From NCBI GenBank assembly GCA_023213315.1, contig JAKCPI010011637.1, positions 62,001-126,000 of the forward strand: a stretch of DNA of 64,000 bases. The letters are read 5' to 3'. Below are positions 10,501 to 21,949 of the stretch, in pieces. Made by a program: the position numbers and the translations under genes. The notes below the pieces were generated by a model, which was not told where the DNA came from, ran no database searches, and was given only the letters and a program-made list of their open reading frames with translations. This stretch comes from Euborellia annulipes (lineage: Eukaryota; Arthropoda; Insecta; Dermaptera; Anisolabididae). The stretch's first letter is position 1, and every line of letters begins with the position of its first letter.

Positions 10501-12563
10501 TGGCGCTTTACGAAGAGCCTCTCCGGTGTGTCAGGTCGCGTGCGCATTGCCATGTTATTGTCGTTGTGGTGTTTCGACTTGCGATTCTTTCCTTATTTCA
10601 AAAGGGTTCTCAAGGACAATTATTACTCCCTCCCTGATATGGGGAAGGCAACTCCATTTGAAAGACCGCCATAATTTTACATGAACCAAATAGAAAAACT
10701 TGCAACATTTTGAGAGAAATCAAATAAATAGGCCTATGGCATTTTCTAAATAAATAATTGTATTTTTATACCATTTTTTGTCTAATTCAGATACCTTTTT
10801 TACTTTTTTGTTTTCACGCTATACATTACTGTACAAAACTTCGGCCTCGTGTTTTTGTAATAGGCCTATCTATCTATTTAAAATTATGGTAATAGCAAAA
10901 TTTATTTTTTTCTTTGTAGATTCTTCGTTCTACTAAAGACAATGAGTGACGTTATTTCTACTTTTCTTCATTTGGATTACTTCTTCAAATTCATCTAATT
11001 TGTTCTGGAAACTTCGAGCTTCAAGGTGCACACTTCATTGCCACTACGAGACAACTGACTTTGTAAGTCAGAAAATTTTTTCAATTACTTGATATTATTG
11101 AGCAGTCTTTTTTTTAAAGTCATTTCTGTTTGACTTATAAATTTTTCTTAAATTCTTTTAAATTCAATTATTATATCGATGGTCCAGTGAGCGTTCATCG
11201 ATCTTGTTTCTCGGTGGCCACCTATCCCGATTTTCAGCACCACTTGGCGTTGCTTAATAAGATTGATCTTAATGGCTGTTGTTTATTCTTCTTACAACGC
11301 CATCCCGACGCGTCGGCTTTAAGCTATCTTTCTTACAAAACTTTAGACTTATTACTTTCTCTTATTTATATTCATGATTCCATTAATTAATGAACCTATG
11401 ACGAATGGATGTTGTCTGTTCGGTGGTTGTTAACTTTTTGTCTAGTTTAAACTTTAGCTTTAAGCTAGGAATGTTTATTTTCAAAGGTTTTGATAATTCC
11501 TTAAAGGTATCAAGACACTTTTAATTCATTAAAAGTGTTCATTCACGTTGATGTCTCTTTTCGTTTGGATTACTTCTTCAAAATAATATTTTTTTTTATT
11601 ATAATCAACAATAATTATTGTTTATATGAAATATAAATATCGCGCCTTTTATTCGCCCTGAAATTATTCAGGTAACCATTGGTTGCCTATCATGCAGGCG
11701 CCTCAACTGAATTAGATTTCTACTTATCGAAACAAAATAGATAAATAATAAATAATAAATGAAAAAAGCTAAATTAGAGAGATAGTGATATTATAATTTA
11801 TTTATGGGCGTCAACAATTAGAAGCGATGCTTTTAATAACAAAACAAAAATCAACTCAACTAAAGTTTTACTTAATTGAAGATGAAATGTCGATATTGAG
11901 AATTGTTCTTTTTTAACAGTTTTGTTTGAAAAATATTGTATCTATTCTTCAGTAGTGTGTGTGTTTATGCACTTCGAAGATCCTAAAAGTACCCAAACAA
12001 CAAAAATTAACTAGGTAGAGCCTTGTTTGAAAAGGATGGAATTTTTTTCAACCAATGCTCAAATAGACTGTTCATTAACAAAAATTAATTCAAGCCGATA
12101 TTGTTATAAAACAATTTTAAATTTTGCATATTTTTACTTTATCTTACCTACTGAATATATGTTAATGTATAATTATTGCGTTCATGTCTTGATTTTGATG
12201 GAAATACACGTTTCTAAGTTCAAAAACGTCCCGCAAAATAGTCTGTCTTTGAAAATAAATTTTAAAAATTATATTGACTACCAATTTATTTTAATAAATA
12301 TGAATTAAAAATATACTTACAGTAAATATAAATTATCTCTGGGGCCGAAACCCAAAAATTATTGAGGACTGGTTCTTTAATGATTTTAATTATTTTACAT
12401 TATTAAAAATTTTTTTTTAAAGAATTAAAATATGTTTTTTATTTAATAAAAGGGATTTTCCAAAGAGAAATTATTAAGGCAATACTTTTAATTAAATATT
12501 AATTAATAACGTAAATGAAAGTTGTTTAAAGAATTAAAAAATTTATAATAGATAACTTTTTTA
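10501..12563. other. Unannotated stretch with one GC-richer patch
   Basis: From about 11185 to 11340 the sequence is GC-richer and open on the plus strand (residues like GPVSVHRSCFSVATYPDFQHH), but no family is recognised and no start or splice site decides it. The rest is AT-rich with no supportable feature. Confidence 0.35.
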
Positions 12564-12763
12564 ATGCCCGTGACCCGTGGCTGAGAGAGAAGATATTAGC
12601 TTCTCATGGCTGGGGTTGCGGGTTCGCTTCCCGTCCCAACCGAAAAAAATTTATTTCATTTTAAATTACTACAATTTATTGTTTTTGAGGTTATGGCTGT
12701 GATGTGATTATAGTGGAGAATTGGAGATATCAGCCAAATTGGAATGATCCAGGTTAATAAAAC

Positions 12764-12818
12764 TCCCAGGATAAGACGTTTCGGCCTGAATTTATTTGGC
12801 CATCTTCAGTTATCGGGA
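12764..12818 (-). ncRNA. Hammerhead ribozyme-like motif, partner arm
   Basis: The minus strand reads CTGAAGA, U, GGCC..GGCC, GAAAC, GTC. Stem I is TTATC-ct-GGGA with TCCC-GATAA, which is longer than in the partner arm. The cleavage triplet is the preferred GTC. Confidence 0.74.
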
Positions 12819-12934
12819 ATTATACACATAGTGCAAGTGCACATGTGATCAACCCAGGACTCGTCAATAATAAAATTTATTTGCTTCATACAAAATTCTA
12901 TGGTTCCTGTATCCAAGCTCAGAGATAAATCTCT

Positions 12935-12986
12935 CCCGATAACTGAAGATGGCCAAATAAATTCAGGCCGAAACGTTTTATCCTGG
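12935..12986 (+). ncRNA. Hammerhead ribozyme-like motif
   Basis: Core CTGAAGA (12943-12949), one U, stem II GGCC/GGCC, GAAAC (12970-12974), then GTT. Stem I pairs TTATC-ct-GG with CC-c-GATAA. All invariant core residues of the hammerhead consensus (CUGANGA, GAAA) are present. The extra U before stem II departs from the textbook motif. Confidence 0.72.
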
Positions 12987-13244
12987 CAGTTTTATTAACC
13001 TGAATAATCCCAATTTGGCTGATATCTCCAATTCTCTACTATTATTACTACAATTTATTTCAAATAAATAGGGTCTAAATGGCCTTAGATGCCGAAAAGA
13101 CCTTAAAAAAAACTTTTAAAATTTCCTGTATTAATTTGACCTTAGTTACTGAAAAAATAATTAACTACACTCCATCTTATCGAGAATACATGGGCAAAGC
13201 AAATTTGACTTTTATAAAATGAAATAAATTTTCCTCTGTGAGTT

Positions 13245-13535
13245 CAAATCTTATAGAGTATGAGTTTTTCACAGTTATTATCATTAATAAAAGAATTTGA
13301 TTTTCTGTTTAACTGTGGTTAAGGATTACAACGTTTCGGCCACTTCAGGTGACAATCTTTCACAGATGTAAAAGCCTTTGTAATCTTAACTGAATTGTAC
13401 CTGAAGAAGGCCACAGAATGAGTAGCCGAAACGTTGTAAACCTTACAAATAAACCACATTTAAACCGAAAATCAAATTCTTTAATTGATGATATCAACTG
13501 TGAAAAACCCATACTCTTATAATTTTTTCTGTACT
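13245..13535 (+). mobile_element. Ribozyme-type inverted-pair element
   Basis: Arms about 13251-13358 and 13384-13526 share TATGAGTTTTTCACAG, AATTTGATTTTC and the CAACGTTTCGGC core in opposite orientation. The right arm continues as a TTGACTTTAATTACTG tail. Target duplication is not clear. Confidence 0.68.
13398..13438 (+). ncRNA. Hammerhead-like motif
   Basis: Core CTGAAGA (13401-13407), A, stem II GGC/GCC with a long loop, GAAAC, GTT. Stem I is only GTA/TAC. In the partner arm stem II is deleted to CTGAAGTGGCC, so that copy is dead. Confidence 0.55.
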
Positions 13536-14039
13536 TGACTTTAATTACTGTCATATTTTTTAAACTAAAACTAAAAGAAGAATAATTATATAATCTTAAT
13601 AAAAATTTTCTTCCTCAAATCCATTTGCTATTTAATTGAAAGTAGCCATTATTAATTTTTCTTTAGAAAATCCTTTTTATTATATAAAAATGTTCTCTTT
13701 AAAAAATGTTATTTTTATATCAAGAAATTTTTTTTTATTTATTTAAAATTTCAAGTAATTTTCGGATATTGGAATCATTCTGCTTGGGCGTTCAAGAGCT
13801 TATTTCTTCAGGGCCTCTATCTGAGGTTCAGTTTTGCTTAGCCTTGCTTGTTTATAGATATTTTAGTGATTATTGTTCTTTATTTGTTAATTAGATAAGA
13901 GATCTAGGAATTGGCGGAGTGACTTGTACCCGGATTCTTTATCATTAAACAACCCTATCAATTTTTTAGTGGATGATGAAGGCACCAAAAGTGTTAAATT
14001 TTAATTGAATCTAAAACCCTATCGAGTGACCCGTATTAT
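13536..14039. other. Unannotated stretch
   Basis: AT-rich, no supportable feature. Confidence 0.5.
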
Positions 14040-14281
14040 GGAGGGAGAAAGGAGTAGGAGTAGTGGTGGGGCGGAACCAAGAGAAGCACGAGGCATGAGC
14101 TACCTTAGTCAGTGTCGTCCGGACAGTCAAGTCAATCAGGTTGTAAGACAGTATGTCGCCTGCTCCTCTCGCGAGTGATCTTGTGTTCATACTACTTCTT
14201 CTTACGTCCCTACAATCAGACTAGGTGCTCTTGTTTCTCTAATTTTTTCCTCATTTCGGGACAAATATATCAGCCATCAAG
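14040..14281 (+). promoter_or_regulatory. Candidate promoter and first exon of a host gene
   Basis: A unique, GC-richer stretch in AT-rich surroundings. It contains TCAGT at 14109-14113, matching the arthropod initiator. GGTTG at 14139-14143 is of the DPE type but one base off the strict spacing. It ends at CATCAAG/GTAAGCC (donor GT at 14282), a near-consensus 5' splice site. An ATG at 14152 opens a 23-codon frame with a hydrophobic LVFILLLLTSL stretch that stops within the exon. No downstream exon is recognised, so this is inference from composition and signals. Confidence 0.3.
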
Positions 14282-14299
14282 GTAAGCCTCATCAATCGA

Positions 14300-15735
14300 G
14301 TTTATTTTTTGTATTAGGGCAGAAAAAGTGTCCGAAAATTTCTAATAACGGAAAAGGCCTTTATTATAATTTTTTGATATTTAAAATAGTATTGGAAACT
14401 TAATATTATTACTCTACAATTTTCTTCAAGTTATTAAAAGATCAATTGTTACTAGCTAAAGAACCGAAATAAATCTATTTCATTGATAAAAATTTGAAAT
14501 TTTACTCATAGATTAAATATTTCTATGCGTCTATTAATTAACAAAAAGTTGAAATCACATCCCCGGTTGCTTTATCCGTATATCTAGATATATAATCTTA
14601 AATATTTATATTATTCGTATTTATATCTCTATGTCAAAAATAGATTCCGAAATTTTAAATTTACCTCTTTGTACCGGGACTTTTTTTATGTTGAAATTTG
14701 TATGGTGATTTTTAGGTTTGGAAATAAAATCACCTCTTGATCTAAGGAATCAATTAATTAAAGAGATTATGTTGAAATTTTGAAAAAAAAAAAAATATAA
14801 TACTCTGATCTGAGTAGTCATTCAACACCTGTAGAATATTAGTATAAATAAATTAGTAATTTCCAAATCAAATGACAAATTTTCATGTGAGAGCTTAAAA
14901 ACTCCTTAAAAAAAATTCCTTAAGAATATAGTTAAAATCTTAGGGTGGAAAATCATTGCATTATTTCTTTGAAATGAAAATATCTTGTGATGGTGGGGTT
15001 GCAGGCAGTTAAGGATAAAATAAAAAAAAAATTTTGATTTCTTTATTTGATTTCAATGATTTAATTTTTTAAATTGGAATTCGTTTTTCAAGTTTTCAAA
15101 CTCCTTTTTTTCAGCCCCATATTTTAGACTAGCAATTATAAAAGGTTTTTTTTTTTTTTTTTTTTAGAAAATTTACTGAGGGAACCGAATATTTTATCTT
15201 TAATCAGATTAGATGTACCTCTTTTCAAATAATTTTTTTCAAAAACTATACGATGAAAAAATTTCTTTTAAGCTGATATTATTTTTTTCAAAAGAGCATG
15301 TTTTAAAACCCTTAAAATGAAAGGAGACTTAATTATGCAAAAAAGGAATTTTGAAAATTTGGGAAATTCAATTTAGTCCCTCGGGATTCACTACTCACTA
15401 CCTCCCCCCCCTCATTTTCCGATACTTTATAACAGGTTTCAAAATTCTTCACTACTTTTGTTATACCCTGTAATTGATTAATTATATTAAACTCCGCAAA
15501 ACCAAAAATCACATCTCAAAGTAATTGAGGATCGCTGATTTCTCTAATATCTACTAAGAAGAAAGGGTTTCTCAATTACAATTTATTACTTTTATCCTTA
15601 ATAAGATAAATGCGGACAGAAAGAAAGAACTAACACCTCTGTGTACATATTTACACGTACACATTAGTTTAACTAAAGCTTAACATTTTTCATCTACAAT
15701 ACCCCTACATATTTAACTTATTTTAAATAATCCAT
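14300..15735. other. Unannotated AT-rich stretch
   Basis: Contains long A- and T-runs. A very diverged phrase near 14630 (ATGTCAAAAATAGATTCCG) may be an old Helentron-like fragment. No gene. Confidence 0.45.
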
Positions 15736-16550
15736 AAAAAAAATCTGGAGTGACTAGTCACACAGCACACAACTTTCTCTTACCTTCAGTAATCGAAAGT
15801 TGTGTTCTGTGCTTTCACACCAGATTTTTTGTGTCACCATATATTTAGTTTCCGCCAATATATATTTTTTTCCCATTCACTCACACATTCACACAGTCTT
15901 TTTGGTAACTTAGGCCATATAAGACTTGACGATAACCGTTATATATGATAATATTTATTGGGGGTCCAGGCATTTCTATTTAAGCCATTTGGCGCCGATA
16001 TATTAGAATTCAAGGTGTAAAATTTATTAACATGGGAAAATATTTTTACTTTGTTACCATGGCAATCATTTCTCCCATCTTTCCTATGAAGTACATGAGT
16101 AAAGTGGTCTTCAAACAATTTCGAGAACATAATGAGAATATACATTTTAAAAAGCAACTAAATAATAATTGATTTTACTTTCTCTTACCCTATATTTTGA
16201 ATTTTAATCAAAATCGTTAGAGCGAATTTTGAGAAAATTGAAAAAAAAAAAAAAAAAAAACTGGAAAAGTACATCAATAAATTACTGGTACTCTTTCGCG
16301 GATTTTGTTCAAAGCTTCGAGTCACGTGCCAGGGAGGTGACTAACTTAAATATAAAATTTCAACCTCCTAGCTCTTTTCGTTCTTGAGATATTTTGTTCA
16401 TAGACAGACAGACCATGTCGCGAAAACCACTTTTTTGGATTCAGGGGACTTCAAAACGTGTATATCCATCAAAATCTCGACATCGAATTTTTGACATGAA
16501 ACCTATACTTTCTCTCTCTATATATTAACATATAGAGGTAAGAGAAAGTA
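15736..16550 (-). mobile_element. Helentron-like non-autonomous element, copy A
   Basis: Read on the minus strand it starts TACTTTCTCTTACC with a hairpin, followed by CATGTCAAAAATTCGATG, GAGGTCCCCTGAATCC and GACATGGTCTGTCTG. It ends in the terminal palindrome around CACAACTTTC/GAAAGTTGTG bounded by AATCTGG..CCAGATT. A SINE (15861-15995) interrupts it. No ORF and no target duplication are visible. Confidence 0.75.
15861..15995 (-). mobile_element. SINE family 1, 5'-truncated, inside copy A
   Basis: On the minus strand it carries AATGCCTGGACCCCC, AACGGTTATCGTC, the AAAAAGACTGTGTG tail and short T-rich DNA. It stops inside the GGCTTAAATAGAA body, and Helentron-like sequence resumes at about 15996. 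Confidence 0.7.
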
Positions 16551-16876
16551 AAAATATAATCATAAGTGTTATTATTATTATAATTTTGTTTAAACTGTCG
16601 AAAAGTTGAGTCATGCTTAAAATAGCTATAAATAAAACAAAAACATTTAGCCAGGTATATCATTAAAATTTTATTATTATTATCCTGAGCAATTGTTCAT
16701 TAATCTGATGAGTCAGAATGGGTGAATCCAATGCTAGTTAGATAAATGGGTTTTTTGACCAATAGCCCCAAGCTTCTTTGACTAAATTCATTCTTAATTA
16801 TTTGAGTACTTATTGAAAATCGGATACCCATTTATTTTTTAAAATTTGAATTGTTTTATTAATTCGGGTCGTACTA

Positions 16877-17145
16877 TTTTTTTTTTTTTTAAACATTCAC
16901 ACTTTTTTCTCATTCACACTCACACTCACACACACATTCACGCAGTCTTTTCGGCAACTAGGCCATTTAAGACTTTTGACGATAACCGTTATGAATATAT
17001 ATTATTATTTGGGGTCCAGGCATTCTTATTTAAGCCATTTGGTATCCAAATGCCTTAAATAAAATTATCGGACTACCTGGGGTCCGAACCCGCGACGTTG
17101 GTATAGAAGGTAGGCACGCTACCGACTACTCCAAGCCCCGTGGGC
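16877..17145 (-). mobile_element. SINE family 1, full length, 13-bp target duplication
   Basis: Perfect 13-bp direct repeats TCGGGTCGTACTA (16864-16876 and 17146-17158) give exact ends (269 bp). On the minus strand the tRNA-like head has A-box TGGAGTAGTCGG and B-box GGTTCGGACCC. Then come the body hairpin, AATGCCTGGACCCC, AACGGTTATCGTC and GCCGAAAAGACTG, a GTGTGAGTGTGAG microsatellite and an A-rich end. This is the reference copy of the family. Confidence 0.9.
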
Positions 17146-17389
17146 TCGGGTCGTACTAAGAAATTTTTGATAAAATTTTATTCCCTAATTTATTAATTAT
17201 CATCTAGTCACAGTGAGAAATATTCTCTTGCCTATATTGAGGAGTAGAGAGCTGACTTATGTAAGCTTATTATTACTTTTATTTAATTAATTCTGCTATC
17301 TTCCGGGCTGACGACAGAGGGGGTCAGAGAAGAGAAAAATTCCCGGGGGCCGGAGTAACCTTTTTTACTGTGATGGTGATGGAATCAGA

Positions 17390-17720
17390 AAAATAACAAG
17401 ACGTTTGCAGCCAAATTTTCTTTTCTTTATATTTCCACTCTCATGGCTGACGTTTTGGCCTGGGGTATAGGCCATCTTCAAAGCCGGCTGGCGATAATCA
17501 AATGTGTGGATATTTTTTAAAAACAGCGACAGCAATCAGCGTGTGGTTTGCTCACAGCAAAACGTAAAGAAGCATTTCTTGAAGACACTCGCTGATCATA
17601 CTTAAGACCACAAGCTGAATGTTTTCAGTGTTTTTAAAAATTATTCACATATTTGATTATTACCAGCCGGCCCTGGAGATGGCATAGAGCCCAGGCCAAG
17701 ACATCCAAACCGAAAAGAAA
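17390..17720 (-). mobile_element. Degenerate ribozyme-type inverted-pair element
   Basis: Two inverted arms share GCCGGC and a GATGGCC...CAGGCC block. The minus-strand core (17445-17487) reads TTGAAGA, U, GGCCT..AGGCC, AAAAC, GTC with stem I AGCC/GGCT. Loss of the invariant C and G makes it an inactive relic. The right arm is further decayed. A moderately GC-rich spacer separates the arms. Confidence 0.55.
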
Positions 17721-17767
17721 TTTTATCTGCTCACGTCTTGTTCTTCTTCTGACCCTTTTTAACCAAG

Positions 17768-18461
17768 AAAAAATCTGGTGTGACTGGCGCACAGCACACA
17801 ACTTTCTCTTACCTTCGGTAATCGAAAGTTGTGTTCTGTGCTTGTCACACCAGATTTTTTGTGTCGACATATATTTAGTTCCCGACAGTAAGGAACATAT
17901 GAATTCAGATGTAAAATTTATAAGTATGGGAAAATATTTATATTTTGTTACCATGGCAACCATTTCTCCTATCTTCCCTATGAAATACAAGAGTAAAGTG
18001 GTCTTCAGAAGATTTCAATTGCAAAATGAGAATATACATTTTAAAGAGCATCTAAAAAATAATTGATTTTTGAATTTAAAAAAAAATCGTTGGAGCAAAT
18101 TTTGAGAAAATCGAAAAAAACTGAAAAAGTACATCAGTAAAGTACTAGTACTCTTTAGCCGATTTTGATTAAAAGCTTATTTTTCCGGTCCCGGGAGGTG
18201 TTTAACTTAAATATAAAATTTCAACCTCGTAGCTCAATTCCTTCATGCTTAAAATTGAACACACACCCACCCACCCACCCACCCACCCACACACCCACCC
18301 ACACACCCACCCACAGACAGACCATGTCGCGAAAACCACTTTTTGGATTCAGGGGACCTCAAAACGTGAAGATTCATCAAAATCTCGACATCGAATTTTG
18401 ACATGAATCCAATACTTTCTCTCTATATATATATTACATATATACATAGGTAAGAGAAAGT
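17768..18461 (-). mobile_element. Helentron-like non-autonomous element, copy B
   Basis: A near-complete copy on the minus strand: 5' hairpin, conserved GACATGGTCTGTCTGTGG, a GGGT/GTGT microsatellite (+ strand 18261-18313), TACTAGTACTTTACTGATG, GGTTGCCATGGTAAC, and the terminal hairpin centred on TTACCGAAGGTAA. Sub-terminal inverted repeats of about 13 bp are intact. Flanks share no duplication, as expected of rolling-circle elements. Confidence 0.8.
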
Positions 18462-18787
18462 AAAAAAATTATTTTTATTAAATCCCCTTTCATAAAAATA
18501 TGTACTAGTCAAAAAACATTTCAAATATAAACTTTTTTTGGATGGGGGGAAGGTGGTCGAATTAATTTACACCCCTAGGGAAGAGGGGGGGACCACTGTG
18601 CCTCTCGTCAACCCTGGACTTTATATTTATTAATGGATCCGGGAACCTAAGAATCTACTGGATATTGGATAATCTTTTCTTTTAATTTGCTTCAACAAAG
18701 AAGTAGGCTACATAAAATTCAAAAATAGGAAGAAATTTTTTTTTAATAATATTGCTCTCAGATGCAGAGGCAATTTAGGGATTTATT
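18462..18787. other. Unannotated stretch
   Basis: Contains a G-rich patch at about 18541-18600. No supportable gene or repeat. Confidence 0.45.
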
Positions 18788-19253
18788 ATGTATACATTAT
18801 ATTTCATTTGCAACAGGAGGAAGTTCCACACGCTTATTCCTCGGGGCCACCAATCTAAGGTTCCGCTGTTCTTGACATTGCTTCACTCGGGGCGGTACAG
18901 CTTTTCCTCTTTCTTGTCAGGCTCTCTTTCTATTAAAATTGCAACATATTCACGGAACACAAGAGAGGCATCGTCCCATCATCCCTATGCTGTTCAGATC
19001 ACGACTAACAGAACAAATCAATTTCATTCTTCCTTTGTCCCCATGACCTCCCGTGATTGGAACAAGCTCCCTGCGTCTATCTTCCGCAAAACCTACAATC
19101 TTCAGACTTTCAAGTCTAACCTCAACAGGCATCTACTCAGTTCCCGCAGTTGAGTTTCCCTTTTATGCTTCTCCTTTTGTTTTTATTTTCTTCCTGGCTG
19201 CATGTGACCACTGGTCATTATAGGTCTTCGGACCTTATGCACCCATTCCAAAA
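18788..19253 (+). pseudogene. LINE reverse-transcriptase ORF2 3' end, 5'-truncated
   Basis: A frame of 121 codons ends in the C-terminal signature of non-LTR retrotransposon polyproteins: HHPYAVQ, then SSFVPMTSRDWNKLPAS and LQTFKSNLNRHLL. This is the usual SF.P.t..WN.LP...FK..l pattern of CR1/L2/Jockey-like LINEs. The polymerase and endonuclease parts are absent, as in 5'-truncated copies. The 3' untranslated end has a small hairpin AGGTCTTCGGACCTT and finishes in an A-run at 19248. The same 3' tail recurs near 22375-22435. Confidence 0.8.
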
Positions 19254-19599
19254 AAAAAAAAAAAGTTTAGTGTTTTGTTGCCTAAAGATAGGCAACCAAA
19301 ATCATTTCATTAATGAATATTTTTTATTAATTGTTGGACCTTCTCATTATTTAACTAAATAAAAATACTTTTGTAGATTTTCTTGATTGAACTTCATCTC
19401 TCTCTTGGGTTATAGTCGTTTCGGTTATTTCTCAAAATATATATTACCGTAGCATACTAAAACCTTCAAAAGAGAATATTTTTACCCTTTAATCTCTACT
19501 CACCTAGAACTCAAATCCACTCTTCCAGATTAATCTGTGATGTTTAAAAATAAATAGATACGAGAGAAATATCGTCGGCATTCACTTAATTTGTGCCTC
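19254..19599. other. Unannotated stretch
   Basis: AT-rich, no supportable feature. Confidence 0.5.
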
Positions 19600-19776
19600 A
19601 ATTCTCCCCTTTTGCCAATTGGGATGTAGATTCGTGACTTTGCTGATAATGCAGCTCCCACTCAGTCAGCTTCTGAGCATCCGCCAATGCACAGATTGTG
19701 CGTGCCACTTAGTCTGTTGTAGTGCATTTGTGTGCATCGAAGTGTGTGTATTTTTAGTCGCTCACCTGTCCTTTGG
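19600..19776 (+). promoter_or_regulatory. Candidate promoter and 5' untranslated exon
   Basis: Unique, GC-richer sequence with CTCAGTCAG at about 19659-19667 (TCAGTC initiator type), no long ORF, and TTTGG/GTGAGTT at 19772-19783, a strong donor. A short pyrimidine run follows. The composition resembles arthropod 5' untranslated exons, but no coding exon can be linked to it. Confidence 0.28.
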
Positions 19777-20624
19777 GTGAGTTATTTTTTTTTTCCAACC
19801 ACAATAATAACAACAAACAAACAGTTGTTCTTTGAACTATGATCTCACCTCTTCAATGATGTGACGTAGTTTTTGGCCTGGAAAAAGAAAAAAAAGTTTT
19901 GAATTTTTTTTTTTCATTATTTAACTTTCTTCTTATGTAACTTATATTCAATTAGAATATTCCGCTAAGTTTTCTCTTAATGTATATTATTTTAAAAGGC
20001 TTTCTCAACCTTTTTTTTTTATGTGCGCCCCTTTTTATTAATAGTCTCCCTAAAAGGGAGGATGAATAGGAAAAATTTTTTTTTGCTTGTGGTGCACTCA
20101 TTTAATTTCATATTTTTTCTTTTAGGAATATTATCTCTAAATTGAGTTCCCCTCCCCCAACCGTACAGACCCACACTTGAATCTTTCCCTAGCCTCCTAC
20201 CTGACTTTTGTGATCTTGACCCACTACTCAAAAAAATATTTCTTTTTAAAGAAATTTTATTTATACGAAATTTATTTTATACAAATAATTTTTCAAAATA
20301 ACTGCAAATTCAGCTTATTATAAAACGCTAAATAATATTGTTGTGTTTTTTGACTTCCGATATCTCTGGCATTTCTAGAATTTTGTTTAACTACTCCCAC
20401 ACGATTAAAAATTTATGCTTTGATTTGATTACGAATCCACACTTTCCCTTGAATTATTATTATTTATTAACAACAAACTCAGTGACTCAACCTGAAGATA
20501 ACCCTGAAGATAATCCAGTAATAATGAAAAAAATTCACGATTTTATTAACATTATTAGGGAAATATTTAATTATAGACCACATTTTTGTATTAATTATTT
20601 ATTAAAAATAGAAATACTGTGCAA
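19777..20624. other. Unannotated stretch
   Basis: AT-rich with T-runs; an open frame near 20338-20724 has no recognisable product and runs into a repeat. Confidence 0.45.
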
Positions 20625-20905
20625 TTATAATTGCGTGGAAAGGAGTCAGGCAAGGAAAATGAAAAACAAATTTATTCTGTCGACGTTTCAAGCGCCCGTC
20701 GTGCTCTTCCTCAGGACAGTATAAGTGTCAAATATCAACCGACTATCTTGTCACTACCATCTGTAATATTTGATACTTATACTGTCCCGAGGAAGAGCGC
20801 GACGGCGTCGAAACGTCGACAGAATAAATTTGTTTTTTATTTTCCTTGGCTGACTCCATTCCACACAACTATAGTTAATACTCACAGCCAGTATAATAAT
20901 TAATT
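20625..20905 (+). mobile_element. Non-autonomous Penelope-like ribozyme element with 11-bp target duplication
   Basis: Direct repeats ATACTGTGCAA (20614-20624 and 20906-20916) bracket 281 bp. Arms about 20635-20735 and 20753-20868 are inverted, sharing GTGGAAAGGAGTCAGGCAAG-type ends and CGACAGAATAAATTTG after the core. Only the right arm has the tail with CTCACAGCCA (20881-20890). No ORF. Confidence 0.85.
20672..20724 (-). ncRNA. Hammerhead ribozyme-like motif
   Basis: Minus strand: core CTGAGGA, a weak stem II, GAAAC, GTC. Stem I pairs GACAG with CTGTC, and an outer ATAA with TTAT. The plus-strand partner (20777-20825) keeps stem I but has CCGAGGA in place of CTGANGA and is likely dead. Confidence 0.62.
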
Positions 20906-20916
20906 ATACTGTGCAA

Positions 20917-21949
20917 CTCCGACTTGAGTAATCTGAAATGAATAAGCAGTCGAAACAATGTACAGTTGAGTTCACTTGAGTCGGAGCAAGTGCACAGTAC
21001 TTGATAACGGCTGCAGAATAAGCAGTCGAATAGTACAGTACTACAGGACAGAGTACAGTATTTATATTTTTAATAAATAATTAATATCAAAAATGTGATC
21101 TATAATTAAAAATTCATCTAATAATAATAATTCAAACCACAAAAGCTTTAATCAACACATTCGTGATTTTATTAATATTAAAAAATACAGGTATTTTAAT
21201 TTTGCCAAGGGAAGGCATAAAAAATAAATAAAATTCGGAGAGATGAAAGTTATTTTTGGTCCAATTTTTTAAGTTTTTTACGTGATTTACAACATTCCTT
21301 TTTGGGGAAGCACAGGACAATGGGAATATCTTGTTTCGAAATAAGCCATGCGAGAAAAATAAATGTAGCTAATTTACTATTTAGGAATTAAATTGAAGAA
21401 GGTTGAGGGGGGGGGGGGAGGGCATGCACCATTGGTACTAAATAATATTGATATTGAAAATATTCATAATTTATTGTACTTTTTCCCGTTATTAAATAAA
21501 ACGGTGAAATTAGTAGTCCTATCAACAAATTTCACATTCCAAAATAATTTAAAATCTTTTCTTTACGATATCTATGTTAATAATTTTTGGAATCTTAACT
21601 CAAACGAACAAAGGAGAATTATGATGCTACTCCAATGTTTTTAGATTATCAAAAAAAAAAAAAAAAAAAAAAATGGAAAACTTCACTATCCAAAATGTAC
21701 CGGTAGTACCGGTAGGTCCGGTACGGTAACTCTTATAGAAAACGAGAGTTATAAAAATAAATACGAAATTTTTAAATAATTTCCAACAATTATTTATTTA
21801 TTCTCACTTCAATTTCAATTATTTAACTTTGTTTATTTCTTTATTGACTTTGATTACTGACAAGGTCTTTATACTATTTATGTGACTAAATAAATATTAA
21901 ACAAATTGTGGAGGGAGAGCGGAAGAAATAATCAAAAAATTTTATTGAT
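20917..21949. other. Unannotated stretch with poly-purine runs
   Basis: Includes a G-run (21410-21419) and an A-run (21652-21673) followed by TACCGGTAGTACCGGTAG, a short GC-containing direct/inverted repeat at about 21699-21725. No gene. Confidence 0.45.

Larger units (their letters stand above)
12681..13043 (-). mobile_element. Non-autonomous Penelope-like ribozyme element with 16-bp target duplication
   Basis: The duplicated target ATTACTACAATTTATT (12665-12680 and 13044-13059) is SINE sequence, which fixes both boundaries exactly (363 bp). Arms about 12708-12820 and 12935-13043 are inverted and nearly identical. The tail lies on the left, reading TCACAGCCA on the minus strand at 12694-12702. 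Both arms carry an outward hammerhead-like motif with AATAAA after it. There is no ORF. Confidence 0.88.
12564..13112 (+). mobile_element. SINE family 2, split by a ribozyme element
   Basis: The tRNA-derived head has an A-box-like TGGCTGAGAGAGAAG and B-box GGTTCGCTTCC. It is followed by TTTATTTCA, the 3' module AAATGGCCTTAGATGCCG and AAAAGACCTTAAAAAAAA. The body is interrupted at 12681-13043 by an element flanked by 16-bp duplications of this SINE's own sequence. Confidence 0.82.

Noticed and set aside
17653..18066. Open frames such as 17653-18066 and similar ones at 24668-24916, 24750-24974, 55265-55480 and 55776-56027 that look like a conserved protein family
   Set aside because: They recur only because they lie in the Helentron-like element; both strands give frames of similar length and none has a protein motif.
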